NCBI RefSeq assembly: GCF_000023785.1
Contig: NC_012982.1
Location: 2,418,001-2,482,000 of the forward strand
Length of the DNA: 64,000 bases
Source of the DNA: Hirschia baltica ATCC 49814
Lineage (GTDB): Bacteria > Pseudomonadota > Alphaproteobacteria > Caulobacterales > Hyphomonadaceae
Reading direction: 5' to 3'
In this document: positions 28,428 through 37,887 of the stretch, in pieces
How positions within the stretch are numbered: the stretch's first letter is position 1
Layout of the letters: each line of letters begins with the position of its first letter
Notes under the pieces: model-generated
Told to the model about the DNA's origin: nothing
Seen by the model: only the letters and a program-made list of their open reading frames with translations
The model's database searches: none
Program-made: the position numbers and the translations under genes

Positions 28428-28460
28428 AAAGTGCAGCCAATACATTATAGGCTGCACTTT
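28428..28460. terminator. Bidirectional terminator hairpin
   Basis: 11-bp arms AAAGTGCAGCC (28428-28438) and GGCTGCACTTT (28450-28460) between convergent genes. Confidence 0.85.
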
Positions 28461-28466
28461 ATTGCT

Positions 28467-29309
28467 CTAAGCTCTCGCGGTGATCTTCCAGCAGGCAGCA
28501 GTAAATTGCGCCCGATCAGCTGAAATAAATTTATCAAACGCCGTATTCACAACCGAAATGATCTTGTTGCGGACATTCTCATCAAGTTCTGGAAGCAAAG
28601 TCCCCAACACGCCCAACCGCGTGTTATATTGTTCAATTTGTTCAGCTGGAAATGAGCAAAGGAAATCGACTTTTTCTAGCTTTGCATCTTTCCATCCAGC
28701 CTCTTCTAAAACCGACATGACATAATCAGGGTCAGCAAACCCAAACTGCCCTGCTGTGTTTGGCTCTGGTTTTGGCATTGGCGGTAAAAATGGTGCTGCT
28801 GCACGCATGGCAGTTGTCATAAAACCATTCTCTCCCGGGTGTCTCCACGCATACATATGCAATCTTGCTTCTTCATTTGCCGCTTTGTGTAAATTGGTAA
28901 AAGCAACCACCGGATCAGAGAAAAACATCACACCAAAACGTGAAATAATTAGATCAAAAGCATTCGACGCAAATGTATATTCTTGAGCATCTGCACATAC
29001 AAATTGAGCCAATGATTTCGTCTTTTTAGCTTGTAATTTCGCCGCTTCAATGAGTGGAGCAGAAATATCAAGTCCGGTTAGTTTCCCTTGCTCACCGAGT
29101 GCTCTTGAACATGTCAGAGTTGTTGTTCCAGCTCCACACCCAATATCCAAAACATTTGACGCACCGCTATCAATAGCAGCTTTGACCAAAGCTTGCTCAA
29201 TGGGTTTAAACATCTGATCAAGTAAACTTTGAGATTCAACCCACGCATTTCCGGCTGCGCCATTCCAAAGCGTCTTCATATCTGACTGAATATTATGAGT
29301 CTTGTTCAT
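28467..29309 (-). CDS. Class I SAM-dependent methyltransferase
   Basis: 280 aa from the ATG at 29309 (AAGGA upstream); a TTG 13 codons earlier is possible. Motif I VLDIGCGAGTTTL (about 52-64), GLDISAPLIEAAKL, then FDLIISRFGVMFFSDPVVAFTNLHKA, typical UbiE/COQ5-like methyltransferases. Substrate not determinable. Monocistronic. Confidence 0.85.
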   Translation of the reverse strand: MNKTHNIQSDMKTLWNGAAGNAWVESQSLLDQMFKPIEQALVKAAIDSGASNVLDIGCGAGTTTLTCSRALGEQGKLTGLDISAPLIEAAKLQAKKTKSLAQFVCADAQEYTFASNAFDLIISRFGVMFFSDPVVAFTNLHKAANEEARLHMYAWRHPGENGFMTTAMRAAAPFLPPMPKPEPNTAGQFGFADPDYVMSVLEEAGWKDAKLEKVDFLCSFPAEQIEQYNTRLGVLGTLLPELDENVRNKIISVVNTAFDKFISADRAQFTAACWKITARA

Positions 29310-29531
29310 AAGGTGTCGTCCTTGCCTTGTTTTAGTTTTACCATTCAACCAGCCTACAAACTCATGTTAACTTGAGGTCAAGAGCATAAAAAATCTAATT
29401 ATTTGACGATTGGCTTAGCAGACTGTTTTCAATTTTAATAATTTAACGACTTGCCGCGACCAAAAGACTTGATAAGCTCTATTTTTGAACAAACGTACAA
29501 AGAGACGTATGTCAAATGGGGAGTGAAATTT

Positions 29532-30941
29532 ATGAGCACAACAGACACAAGCATTGTGACAAATACAGGAAATAATTTCGGTAGCTTTGGCTATCGCTCA
29601 TTTGTCCTGTGGACACTGACTATTGTTTACACATTTAATTTTATCGACCGTATTCTCATCAGTGTGATGGGTGGTCCGATCATCGCAGAATTTGGACTGA
29701 GCAATTTTGAATTTGGTATTTTATCCGGCATCGGTTTTGCCCTTTTCTACACCATGCTCGGCATTCCGATTGCGAACTTTTCAGAGCGCCACAATCGCGT
29801 TCGTATTATCGGCATCTGTGTCATATTATGGTCTCTAGCGACAGTTTTGTGCGGCTTTGCAACTGGCTTTGTGACCTTACTCCTCGCTCGTCTCCTTGTT
29901 GGTATCGGCGAAGCAGGCTGCACACCACCTGCAAACTCCCTCATCAGTGACTATTACAAACCTGTCGCTCGCCCCACAGCTTTGGGGATATATGCAATGG
30001 GCGTCACTGCCGGTGGTGTTCTGGCTCAACTCGGCGGCGGCTGGGTTATTCAAAATTTCACATGGCGCGAAGCATTCATCTATGTCGGTGCTCCCGGCAT
30101 AATTATCGGAATACTAGTCTTACTGACAATAAAAGAACCGCCGCGTGGCTATTCAGATCCGCCGACTACCAAGTCGGCAAGTCAAACAAATTTTAAAGAT
30201 GCTATTGTCGAAATCTTCAGCAAACCCACTTTCTGGATCATGGCTGTTGGCGCAACTTTAGCTGCTTTTGCAGGGTATGGACTTGTCGGTTTTACACCAT
30301 TATTTATCCAATATGTTCACGGATATTCAGCCGGTGAAACTGCAATTATGTTTATGGCCCCCGTTGGATTAGCCGCCACTCTTGGTGCATTTCTGGGTGG
30401 TTACCTCACCCAAACCGCATCCAAAAAATCAGAAACCGCACCAACATGGGTTTCCGGCATTGCGTTTCTTATTGCCGTACCATTCTACGCATTTTCCTTC
30501 TTCGCATCCGACCATAGATTAATGCTTGCTATGCTGATGCTGGGTAGTGTTTTACAGTATTTCTACATTGGCGCGCAGTATAATATAGCTCAAGCAGTTG
30601 TGAGTGTACGATCTCGTGCCACGGCCGTTGCTGTATTGCTATTTGTCGTCAACCTGATCGGCTATGGATTTGGTCCCCCGATTATAGGCCTGATGGCAGA
30701 TATTTTCGCGTCCAATCAGCTCGCTTCGGGTGAGTTTGCAGGCACACTTTCATCATCCTGTAATTTTGCGGATGCTAGCTTAAGTGAAGCTGCCCAATCG
30801 GCATGTCGTGCTGCAAAAGGGTATGGCATTCAAATGGCCTGTGTTGCTGCCACGGTTCTGTTTGCATTGGCGGGTCTCTTCTTCCTCATATCTGGGCGAA
30901 CATTTGTGCGCGACAGATATGTATCGGAGCCAGCAACATAG
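29532..30941 (+). CDS. MFS transporter (spinster-like)
   Basis: 469 aa from the ATG at 29532, preceded by GGGGAG; the frame is open upstream to 29451 but with a TTG start. Twelve-helix major facilitator with NFIDRILISVMGGPIIAEFGLS, the A-x-x-R-V signature variant FSERHNRVRIIGICVILWS, and GIGEAGCTPPANSLISDYY. This sequence group is the spinster/sugar phosphate-like MFS family common in alpha- and gammaproteobacteria, often for aromatic or lipid-like substrates. Followed by a lipocalin 61 bp downstream. Confidence 0.9.
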   Translation: MSTTDTSIVTNTGNNFGSFGYRSFVLWTLTIVYTFNFIDRILISVMGGPIIAEFGLSNFEFGILSGIGFALFYTMLGIPIANFSERHNRVRIIGICVILWSLATVLCGFATGFVTLLLARLLVGIGEAGCTPPANSLISDYYKPVARPTALGIYAMGVTAGGVLAQLGGGWVIQNFTWREAFIYVGAPGIIIGILVLLTIKEPPRGYSDPPTTKSASQTNFKDAIVEIFSKPTFWIMAVGATLAAFAGYGLVGFTPLFIQYVHGYSAGETAIMFMAPVGLAATLGAFLGGYLTQTASKKSETAPTWVSGIAFLIAVPFYAFSFFASDHRLMLAMLMLGSVLQYFYIGAQYNIAQAVVSVRSRATAVAVLLFVVNLIGYGFGPPIIGLMADIFASNQLASGEFAGTLSSSCNFADASLSEAAQSACRAAKGYGIQMACVAATVLFALAGLFFLISGRTFVRDRYVSEPAT

Positions 30942-31002
30942 ATCCAACCAGACAAAGGATGCGTATAAGCATTATACTTCCCCGGCCGCAAAGGATTTCT
31001 CG

Positions 31003-31548
31003 ATGAAAAACCCCTCCCTCACATTGAGTCTTCCTTTGCTAATGGCGCTTGTAGCTTGTTCATCTCAAGCCGATTATCGTAAAATTGATACTCCGCCGGC
31101 TACAGTCAGTGAAGTTGACCTCAACCGATATGCAGGCAGATGGTATGAAATAGCTCGCTATCCCAATAGTTTTCAAAAAAATTGCGAAGCTGTCACCGCT
31201 GAATACAGCTTACGTGAAGATGGCAATATCAATGTCACAAACACATGTCATGCAGGTGAAGTGCGCTCTGCGACAGCCATAGCTCGCATTGTAGAAGATA
31301 CGGGAAATGCCCAGTTAAAGGTAAAATTTGCTCCTAAATGGGTGCCTTTCGCTTGGGGCGATTACTGGATATTGCACCTAGAAGAAGATTACTCAGCCGC
31401 ACTTGTGGGTAGTCCCGATGGAAAATATCTCTGGATATTGTCTCGCACACCTAAACTTGATGACAAAATCTACCAAAGCATCACAAAGCGCGCCAAAGAA
31501 TTAGGTTATGCAACAACCCCGTTAAAAATGACTGAGCATCCAAACTAA
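31003..31548 (+). CDS. blc: Bacterial lipocalin (outer membrane lipoprotein Blc)
   Basis: 181 aa from the ATG at 31003 (AAAGGA upstream). Lipobox L-V-A-C (Cys near 17). Lipocalin signature DLNRYAGRWYEIARYPNSFQKNCEAVTAEYSL (G-x-W) and the later strand FAWGDYWILHLEEDYSAALVGSPDGKYLWILSRTPKL. Blc proteins bind fatty acids or lysophospholipids in the outer membrane. Located after the MFS gene, perhaps cotranscribed. Confidence 0.95.
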   Translation: MKNPSLTLSLPLLMALVACSSQADYRKIDTPPATVSEVDLNRYAGRWYEIARYPNSFQKNCEAVTAEYSLREDGNINVTNTCHAGEVRSATAIARIVEDTGNAQLKVKFAPKWVPFAWGDYWILHLEEDYSAALVGSPDGKYLWILSRTPKLDDKIYQSITKRAKELGYATTPLKMTEHPN

Positions 31549-31645
31549 CATCCTTTTAGTTGAACAAAAATCTACGCAATCAAGTGTATTTAAAAGTTAA
31601 AAATGACACTGGCGCTGTTTCTAATATACAAATATAGACAGCTGC

Positions 31646-32206
31646 ATGTCAGCTTTTTTCACACTACTCTCCCTTAGCCTGAGTCTTTCGACCGACGCTT
31701 TTGCGGCATCTATCGCTGTTGGTGCCAAAGCACCGCGTCGCGGTATCATGCAAGCATTGAAATCCGGCCTGACTTTCGGCCTTGCAGAAGGATTGATGTG
31801 TCTTGTCGGGTTTGGATTAGGAACATATTTTTCAGGTATTATTGAGGCCTTTGACCACTGGGTTGCGTTGATACTATTGTCCATCATCGGCGCGCGCATG
31901 ATTCGAGAAGGCCTCAGTCATGATAATGATGAAGACGCAGCGCCCCGTGAACATTCTCTCTTAAGTGCAATCCTTACAGCCATCGGCACAAGCATAGATG
32001 CAGCAGCAGTCGGTATTGCGCTCGCTATGGCTGGCACCAGCATTTGGGTTTGTCTGCTTATAGGCGCAACAAGCTTTATCATTAGCTCATTTGGTTTTTT
32101 AATCGCGCCTCGGGTGGGCGAACGCTTAGGCCATCATACTGAAATTTTGGGCGGTCTTGTTCTTATTGCGATTGGTATTTCTATTTTTTACCAACACACA
32201 GCCTAA
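31646..32206 (+). CDS. mntP: MntP family manganese efflux pump
   Basis: 186 aa, six hydrophobic segments. STDAFAASIAVGAKAPRR and its pseudo-repeat GTSIDAAAVGIALAMAGTS carry the conserved Asp residues of the pump, the internal duplication typical of MntP. Exports Mn2+. No yybP-ykoY manganese riboswitch is recognisable upstream. Terminator follows. Confidence 0.95.
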   Translation: MSAFFTLLSLSLSLSTDAFAASIAVGAKAPRRGIMQALKSGLTFGLAEGLMCLVGFGLGTYFSGIIEAFDHWVALILLSIIGARMIREGLSHDNDEDAAPREHSLLSAILTAIGTSIDAAAVGIALAMAGTSIWVCLLIGATSFIISSFGFLIAPRVGERLGHHTEILGGLVLIAIGISIFYQHTA

Positions 32207-32215
32207 AGCCAATAA

Positions 32216-32249
32216 AAAAACGCCGCTCGATCACTCAAGCGGCGCTTTT
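32216..32249. terminator. Terminator hairpin between mntP and leuB
   Basis: CGCCGCT (32221-32227) and AGCGGCG (32238-32244) with A-run before and CTTTTA after; works for both convergent genes. Confidence 0.85.
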
Positions 32250-32272
32250 ATTCTGATCAATTTAGCTAAAAT

Positions 32273-33346
32273 CTACAAAGCGGCAATAATCGCATCACCC
32301 ATTTGAGCCGTAGACATTGAACCGCCGAGGTCAGCTGTACGCGCACCATCTTCTAGTGCTTTACCCACAGCATTCCAAATACGATCAGCCGCATCAGCGC
32401 GATCAAGTGACCAACGCAGCGCCATTTCAGCAGACAGGATCGCTGCACAAGGGTTTGCGAGCCCTTTGCCTGCAATATCAGGTGCAGATCCGTGAACAGG
32501 TTCATACAAGCCCGGAGTGCCCGGCTCACCCAATGCAGCAGACGGCAACATACCAATAGAACCAGTCAACTGGCTTGCTTCATCCGACAGAATGTCACCA
32601 AAGAGATTATCCGCAAGAATCACATTTACATCTTTCGGCTTCTTTACAAGCTGCATAGCCATCGCATCCGCAAGAATGTGATCTAGTGGCTCATTTGCAA
32701 ATTCTTCTTGGTGAAGCTTCGTAACTTCCTCGCGCCACAACACACCCGATTCCATCACATTGGATTTGTCCGTGGACGTCACACCTGGATAGGCACCGCC
32801 CTTGCCTTTACGGCCCTTGGCAATTTCAAATGCGACACGCGCCACACGACGAATTTCAGAACTCGTATAGCAAGCATTGTCATAGCCTTTGCGCTCGCCA
32901 TTGCCTAAATCATCAATACCGCGAGGTTCTCCAAAATACACGCCCGATGTCAGCTCACGTACAATCATAATGTCGAGCCCTTCGACAAATTCACGTTTCA
33001 AGCTAGAAGCATCTGCAAGTGCTGGAAAACAAAATGCCGGACGCAAATTCGCATATACATCAAGTTCTTTACGTAGCTTCAAAAGCCCCATTTCAGGACG
33101 AAGATTACGTGCAACTTTTGCCCATTTGGGACCACCTACAGCCCCCATCAAAATAGCATCAGATTGGCGCGCTTGGTTTAATACTTCATCTGTAAGAGGC
33201 ACGCCGTGCACATCATAGGATGCACCACCAAATAACCCTTCTGAGAACTTTAAATCTGGTGCCACAACATCAAGAACACGACGTGCCTGCTCTGTAACTT
33301 CGGGTCCAATTCCGTCACCTGGGAGAAGTAAAAATGTCTGTGTCAT
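32273..33346 (-). CDS. leuB: 3-isopropylmalate dehydrogenase LeuB
   Basis: 357 aa, full length. [54 protein letters not shown], and [17 protein letters not shown] are the defining LeuB blocks. Oxidises and decarboxylates 3-isopropylmalate to the leucine precursor 4-methyl-2-oxopentanoate. Lies downstream of leuD and two ABM genes on the same strand; leuC is not in the window. Confidence 0.97.
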   Translation of the reverse strand: MTQTFLLLPGDGIGPEVTEQARRVLDVVAPDLKFSEGLFGGASYDVHGVPLTDEVLNQARQSDAILMGAVGGPKWAKVARNLRPEMGLLKLRKELDVYANLRPAFCFPALADASSLKREFVEGLDIMIVRELTSGVYFGEPRGIDDLGNGERKGYDNACYTSSEIRRVARVAFEIAKGRKGKGGAYPGVTSTDKSNVMESGVLWREEVTKLHQEEFANEPLDHILADAMAMQLVKKPKDVNVILADNLFGDILSDEASQLTGSIGMLPSAALGEPGTPGLYEPVHGSAPDIAGKGLANPCAAILSAEMALRWSLDRADAADRIWNAVGKALEDGARTADLGGSMSTAQMGDAIIAAL

Positions 33347-33452
33347 GGGGTCATGCTTTCGTAGTTTAACTCAGGGCTATTATGTCAATTATGGTCGCTT
33401 ACTAGGCCGCGCAGCTTTACGCAATATTTCCGGGCAAAATCGTGGAGAGATA

Positions 33453-33761
33453 TTAAAAACTCTCTTCGACTGCTTCATAAAGATTGGCGTTTCTATCTGC
33501 CACTCCTAAATCTGGCCAAGTGCTGCGCCATTCTGCCATATGCTTTATTGCAAAATGAGCCTGCAATGCCTCTCGGCTGTCCCATTTCTCTATAAAATGA
33601 ACGAGGTTTTCATCCAAAAAATCGAATGCGTAACTGTATAATATACAACCTGCTTCGGCTCGACTCTTCTCCACCATTGTTTGCATAGCGTTGCGGGCGG
33701 CTTCGCGATTTTCGATGGGCAAGCGAAACGTGCCAGTAACAATGATTACCTTCTGACTCAT
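33453..33761 (-). CDS. ABM family monooxygenase-like protein
   Basis: 102 aa from the ATG at 33761 (a GTG five codons earlier is possible). VIIVTGTFRLPIENREAARNAMQTMVEKSRAEAGCILYSYAFD...VHFIEKWDSREALQAHFAIKHM is the dimeric ferredoxin-like antibiotic biosynthesis monooxygenase fold. Substrate unknown. Sits between another ABM gene and leuB. Confidence 0.85.
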   Translation of the reverse strand: MSQKVIIVTGTFRLPIENREAARNAMQTMVEKSRAEAGCILYSYAFDFLDENLVHFIEKWDSREALQAHFAIKHMAEWRSTWPDLGVADRNANLYEAVEESF

Positions 33762-33777
33762 GCTATCTCTGCCCACC

Positions 33778-34077
33778 TTATCTCTTTATGGGCGTTACAT
33801 TTTCATAATAACGCACATCTCGTGCTTCCACGCCCAAAGCGTAAAGGTATTTTTTGAAAGCTATAGTATGTTCTGCTTGCTGGTGCTGCTGAAAGGCTGC
33901 CTCATCTACAAACCGTTCTCGAAGGTTGAGCACATCCCCATCGCAGACATCCTGAGAGAAGGAAAACTCAAGGCAACCAGCCTCTTCATTGCATGCTTTT
34001 ACGAAATCTACGAAAATAGCTCGGGATGCTTCAAACATTCCAGCTTTTATGCGTAAACTTCCTTCAAGCAAAAGCAT
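33778..34077 (-). CDS. ABM family monooxygenase-like protein, second copy
   Basis: 99 aa. GSLRIKAGMFEASRAIFVDFVKACNEEAGCLEFSFSQDV...LNLRERFVDEAAFQQHQQAEH follows the same ABM layout as the next gene. It starts 4 bases after the leuD stop, so the genes form leuD-ABM-ABM-leuB. The two ABM proteins are only distantly similar, so they may form a heterodimer, which is speculation. Confidence 0.8.
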   Translation of the reverse strand: MLLLEGSLRIKAGMFEASRAIFVDFVKACNEEAGCLEFSFSQDVCDGDVLNLRERFVDEAAFQQHQQAEHTIAFKKYLYALGVEARDVRYYENVTPIKR

Positions 34078-34080
34078 TGT

Positions 34081-34707
34081 TTAAGCTTTTTCCAACCAAG
34101 GCGTCATAATCTTACGCTTGTGTTCAAATGCTTCAATATCGCCGCCATGCGTCAAGGTTTCACCAATCTCATCCAACCCTTTTACAAGGTTTGTTTTACG
34201 GCCCTGATCAATATCAAAATCGATCTCAGTTCCATCTGGTGCAGTAATCTTCTGGTTGGGCAAATCAATCGTAAAAATATGATTTCCGCCGCCTGCTTGT
34301 GAAGCCAACTTATCGCAAATGTCCTGCGGCAAGGCGATAGGCAGAATACCGTTCTTAAAACAGTTGTTGAAGAAAATGTCGGCGAAAGACGGTGCGATGA
34401 CACACCGAATCCCCTGATCCAAAATCGCCCAAGGTGCGTGTTCACGTGAAGATCCACATCCGAAATTATCACCGGCAATCAAAACAGATGCAGTCTGATA
34501 GGCTGGCTTGTTCAACACAAAATCAGGATTAGGCGTTCCATCTTCATTTGTCTTCATTTCGTGAAACAAACCAACTTTCAGCCCTTCACGAGTCACAGTT
34601 TTCAAAAACTGTTTGGGAATGATCATATCTGTATCAACATTCGCCAGAAGCGCGTCACCCGTTTTAAGAGGAGCAGCAACACCGCGTAGGGTCGTAAATG
34701 GGGTCAT
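34081..34707 (-). CDS. leuD: 3-isopropylmalate dehydratase small subunit LeuD
   Basis: 208 aa from the ATG at 34707 with GAGGCA upstream; an earlier in-frame ATG at 34791 overlaps the VOC gene and is not favoured. [19 protein letters not shown] and [46 protein letters not shown] are LeuD hallmarks. Works with LeuC to isomerise isopropylmalate. leuC is not adjacent. Confidence 0.96.
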   Translation of the reverse strand: MTPFTTLRGVAAPLKTGDALLANVDTDMIIPKQFLKTVTREGLKVGLFHEMKTNEDGTPNPDFVLNKPAYQTASVLIAGDNFGCGSSREHAPWAILDQGIRCVIAPSFADIFFNNCFKNGILPIALPQDICDKLASQAGGGNHIFTIDLPNQKITAPDGTEIDFDIDQGRKTNLVKGLDEIGETLTHGGDIEAFEHKRKIMTPWLEKA

Positions 34708-34754
34708 AAATTGCCTCAGTCCGTCAAAATCAAATCTAATCGAGCAATCTGTTT

Positions 34755-35603
34755 CTATGATCTCTCGATAAACAAAGTGGGTGTATTGCACGTTCTATCA
34801 AGAACAGTGAAGACTTGAGTGCCTTTTTTTCGTCCCGGACGAATATCCGTAACATTAAAACCCGCTTTTTTTACACGTTTATGCGCCATATCTAGATTTT
34901 TTACATACCAGCTAAGGCCCCACAATGAGTCATTCATTTGAGTTGAAGCACTCACTCCTAAGCGGCTAACGATTTCAATCGTGGAAGTTCCAACACGAAA
35001 AAATAAAAAACGAGACGCTAAATCTACACGCTCCGTATCCAATCTCAAATCACACCCCAACCTCGCCCCATACAAAGCTGCAGCTCTTTCAGGGTGAAGC
35101 GAGTTGATAACCACATGATCTAGTGACTGCACGCTATCATCCCCATAATGTTTTGACTTTATAGGCGTACTTTTTTCATTCTGGATCACAAACTGACGTA
35201 CACCACCAGTTTGACTTGTATCCAATCGCAATCGTTTCCAAGATCGTGTCTTACCGGTCGCACTGTCTGTACTTTGGCCATGCGAAATGTCCGACGGGAC
35301 TAATCCACGCTTGGAAAAACATGTGTGCATCTCGTCAATCTGCACGCAGGAAAAGGCTAAACTCACCAATCCACCACCACCAGCAGCGATCATTTTTTTA
35401 AGTTTGTCTCCAACTGGTCCGTCACCTTCCGGCCCCAGTAATTCAAGTCCAGTTTCACCAATCTGAAACCACACACTCGCAGTACCATCATCAGGCGTCA
35501 CAGCGGTCCAATCAGGCTCACGCCCAAGCAACATTTTGTAATTTGAAGTTGCAACGTCTAAATCGTTACAAATCAAAACGATATGATCTAATCCAGTAAG
35601 CAT
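34755..35603 (-). CDS. VOC family protein (glyoxalase-like)
   Basis: 282 aa from the ATG at 35603 (a TTG eight codons earlier is possible). Two tandem vicinal oxygen chelate modules: [29 protein letters not shown] (about 4-32) and [30 protein letters not shown] (about 160-190). Metal ligands include the first His of each module and Glu in ELLGPEG and TIEIVSRLG. Related to glyoxalase_3-type proteins; substrate unknown. Followed by leuD on the same strand, 47 bp downstream. Confidence 0.8.
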   Translation of the reverse strand: MLTGLDHIVLICNDLDVATSNYKMLLGREPDWTAVTPDDGTASVWFQIGETGLELLGPEGDGPVGDKLKKMIAAGGGGLVSLAFSCVQIDEMHTCFSKRGLVPSDISHGQSTDSATGKTRSWKRLRLDTSQTGGVRQFVIQNEKSTPIKSKHYGDDSVQSLDHVVINSLHPERAAALYGARLGCDLRLDTERVDLASRFLFFRVGTSTIEIVSRLGVSASTQMNDSLWGLSWYVKNLDMAHKRVKKAGFNVTDIRPGRKKGTQVFTVLDRTCNTPTLFIERS

Positions 35604-36517
35604 ACGACCAGATATAGCATAAAACAAATACAGGTCAGCCTATCCTAACGGCTAATTGTAGCAATTTTGAAGAATATAAAATGCAATCGGGAAAGAGAGA
35701 AATCAGCCCCTTAAAACAGTAACGCCGCCCCTCGTAAACGAGGAACGGCGCACCGCGAAGTCCGAAACTGCCAGCTGGGTTGGGGGGACGCAAGCAAATC
35801 CGAACTAACCCTGATTCATCTAACGAAGCTCATCAGATATGTCTTGTTAGACTATGATATAAGTTGTAAAAATTTTTTTACAACATCTAGTAAAATTATA
35901 ACAAATTTTATTAGATTTCAAAACTATACTGGCTCTAATATTCACTCGATTTAGAACCAGCAAAAAACCGAGAAACCGTAAATATAGATTATTCTCAGGA
36001 AATCAACTAAAAATCTCAGATTATTTTTTACAAAATGAAAAATTGCAGTTGCATCCCCCCGAAAACCCCAATTTAAATCAACTCTACAAAACACCCTTCA
36101 AAGTGAAAAAATCGGCAGAATTCAGCATTGTAAATTCATACATAGACTAGCATTAACCATAAAAATCATCGACCATAATTGTAAATTTTATTCGCAAAAA
36201 TAATTTCTGATTTTTTTAAAACGACCCAATAGAACCACTCTTTTAATTTCTTGGGGCAATTGTAATATCAGGCAATGCACAATCTCTTGTATCAAGTACG
36301 CAATTCTCTCTGTGCGATTTGAAATACTTCGAACTCCAACTATTTGCAGATACAAATTGAGATCTTTGCAAGGCTACCTCCCTCTCTTCACAATGCACCT
36401 ACCTAGCCCCCAATATTCCACCAAATCAAGCTGACATTCGCCTCAACTATAGACTAGATTTACTCTAGCCTAACGTGTGGTGATATTTTGGAGCTGCAAT
36501 AATAAAAAGTCGCCGCG
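35604..36517. other. AT-rich spacer with a GC-rich structured island
   Basis: 914 bp without a gene. Mostly very AT-rich with no convincing frame. A GC-rich island at about 35715-35815 contains a hairpin (CGCCG...CTCGT-aa-ACGAG...CGGCG, about 35722-35748) and a GGGTT/AACCC pairing (about 35777-35813). It is followed by two long AT hairpins, 35863-35884 (10-bp arms) and 35885-35916 (13-bp arms). The rest, 35917-36517, shows nothing recognisable apart from AT tracts. Confidence 0.5.
35715..35880. ncRNA. Candidate structured RNA, strand unknown
   Basis: GC-rich island inside an AT-rich spacer, with a nested CGCCG/CGGCG hairpin, a GGGTT/AACCC long-range pairing and TCTAAC/GTTAGA arms (about 35818-35853). 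This composition contrast plus pairing is the usual trace of a structured small RNA. No known family recognised. Strand cannot be decided. Confidence 0.25.
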
Positions 36518-37126
36518 TTATTGTCGCGCTGGCTTGATGCCTACAAAATTCTCTGCACAAAATGCCCGAATTGCCTGATTATCTGTTTCCAAATCACCCG
36601 TTAAATCCCAGAGCTTCGTCAATAAAATTTCTTTGGTGCCACCATTTATACCAATGACGAAGACCGGCACTTTAGCAGCATATGCAATTTTTAAATATCC
36701 TGGCTTGAACCCATCCACCTTAGAACGTGTTCCTTCAGGTGTAATCCCAAGCCAGACATTTTCATTCGCATCGAACCACTCCGACATTTGTTCGGATATG
36801 TTGCGAGCATTCTTACGATCAATTGGAACGCCCCCCATCCATTTGAATAAATTCACAAAGGGAAAGAAAAAAGCTTCTTGTTTCATCATGAAAGACATTT
36901 TCAGCCCAATGGACTGCATTGATGCCATCGCCACGATAAAATCAAGATTTGACGTATGAGGCACGCCAATGACAACCACTTTTTTTTCATCAGGAAGCTG
37001 GCCGGTTATTTTCCACCCCAGAATCATTAGTACCATGCTCCCCAACCATCTTGTCACGCCATTCCCCATGCGAGGTGTGGATGGACTGACCGTTGGATTA
37101 TTGTAAGCAGCCATTTTTTGTACCAT
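36518..37126 (-). CDS. 1-acyl-sn-glycerol-3-phosphate acyltransferase (PlsC-like)
   Basis: 202 aa. HX4D motif as H-T-S-N-L-D (about 57-62) followed by the F-P-F-V-N-L-F-K-W-M-G-G-V-P-I-D segment, and PEGTRS (about 129-134). Membrane-anchored acyltransferase; related group includes lysophospholipid and ornithine-lipid acyltransferases, so the acceptor is uncertain. Alternative start four codons downstream. Confidence 0.85.
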   Translation of the reverse strand: MVQKMAAYNNPTVSPSTPRMGNGVTRWLGSMVLMILGWKITGQLPDEKKVVVIGVPHTSNLDFIVAMASMQSIGLKMSFMMKQEAFFFPFVNLFKWMGGVPIDRKNARNISEQMSEWFDANENVWLGITPEGTRSKVDGFKPGYLKIAYAAKVPVFVIGINGGTKEILLTKLWDLTGDLETDNQAIRAFCAENFVGIKPARQ

Positions 37127-37539
37127 TTTTTGAGTGACTTATACGAATCTTATCAAAATTCCGCTGCGTCAAGATTGAGCCATTAGAACAAACGCTCTAA
37201 AAGCATGCTGGTATTGTGTTTTTAAATTCTAATTGTACCCATTTCTACAGTTATACATCTAAGAAAACACCTCAAAAAAGCAGAGAGCCTTGGAATTATA
37301 CATGCAAAACACGCCCTGAAATCATATCTTCAATGGCATTCAAATTTCAGATTTTATGATGTCGCATCATCCAATACTCAAATCATTTGAATCATACCCA
37401 TCATATATGTAAGCGGCACGTAGATCGGACTAACAACAAATATAATAAAGGTCTAAAAATCGACACTATAGACCCTATATCTTGCTAGAGAAATGTTTAG
37501 AAGATTAAGTAGATTATAATATCGCGGAAGTATAAAATA
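37127..37539. other. AT-rich intergenic region with inverted repeats
   Basis: 413 bp without a gene. An ATGATG-tcg-CATCAT hairpin lies at about 37358-37372 and a GGTCT/AGACC inverted repeat at 37450-37474, about 65 bp before the ArsR start, a possible operator. Otherwise no structure seen. Confidence 0.4.
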
Positions 37540-37872
37540 ATGCCCAACAGTAAAATCTCCCCAACACCCTTTCCGATGGATACATCCAATCTAACCAATT
37601 CTAGAATTGGAGAAGCTGTTGACGTTATGAAAGCGCTATCCAATGAAACGCGACTAAAAATACTCTGCGCACTTTTAGATGGTGAAAAATCTGTCAATCA
37701 GCTTGCCGAATATACAAACCAACTTCTACCTTCAGTATCTCAGCATTTATCCAAAATGCGCGCAGCTGACCTTGTGGCGTCACGCCGCGAAGCACAAACA
37801 ATATATTATCGTGCAACAGAAGGTATCGGTCATTCTGTTGTTGAAGCATTATGTAAATTCTACAAAACTTAA
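37540..37872 (+). CDS. ArsR/SmtB family transcriptional regulator
   Basis: 110 aa, ATG at 37540 with GGAAG nine bases upstream. VMKALSNETRLKILCALLDGEKSVNQLAEYTNQLLPSVSQHLSKMRAADLVASRREAQTIYYRA is an ArsR winged helix (about 30-95). The ELCVCD metal site is absent; only single cysteines (ILCAL, ALCKF) remain, so it may be a thiol- or persulfide-type sensor like BigR/SqrR or a non-metal regulator. Convergent with the response regulator gene. Confidence 0.9.
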   Translation: MPNSKISPTPFPMDTSNLTNSRIGEAVDVMKALSNETRLKILCALLDGEKSVNQLAEYTNQLLPSVSQHLSKMRAADLVASRREAQTIYYRATEGIGHSVVEALCKFYKT

Positions 37873-37887
37873 AATCTGGACGTCTAA

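Noticed and set aside
31549-31645. yybP-ykoY manganese riboswitch upstream of mntP
   Set aside because: The 97-bp leader lacks the conserved GC-rich loops of that riboswitch.
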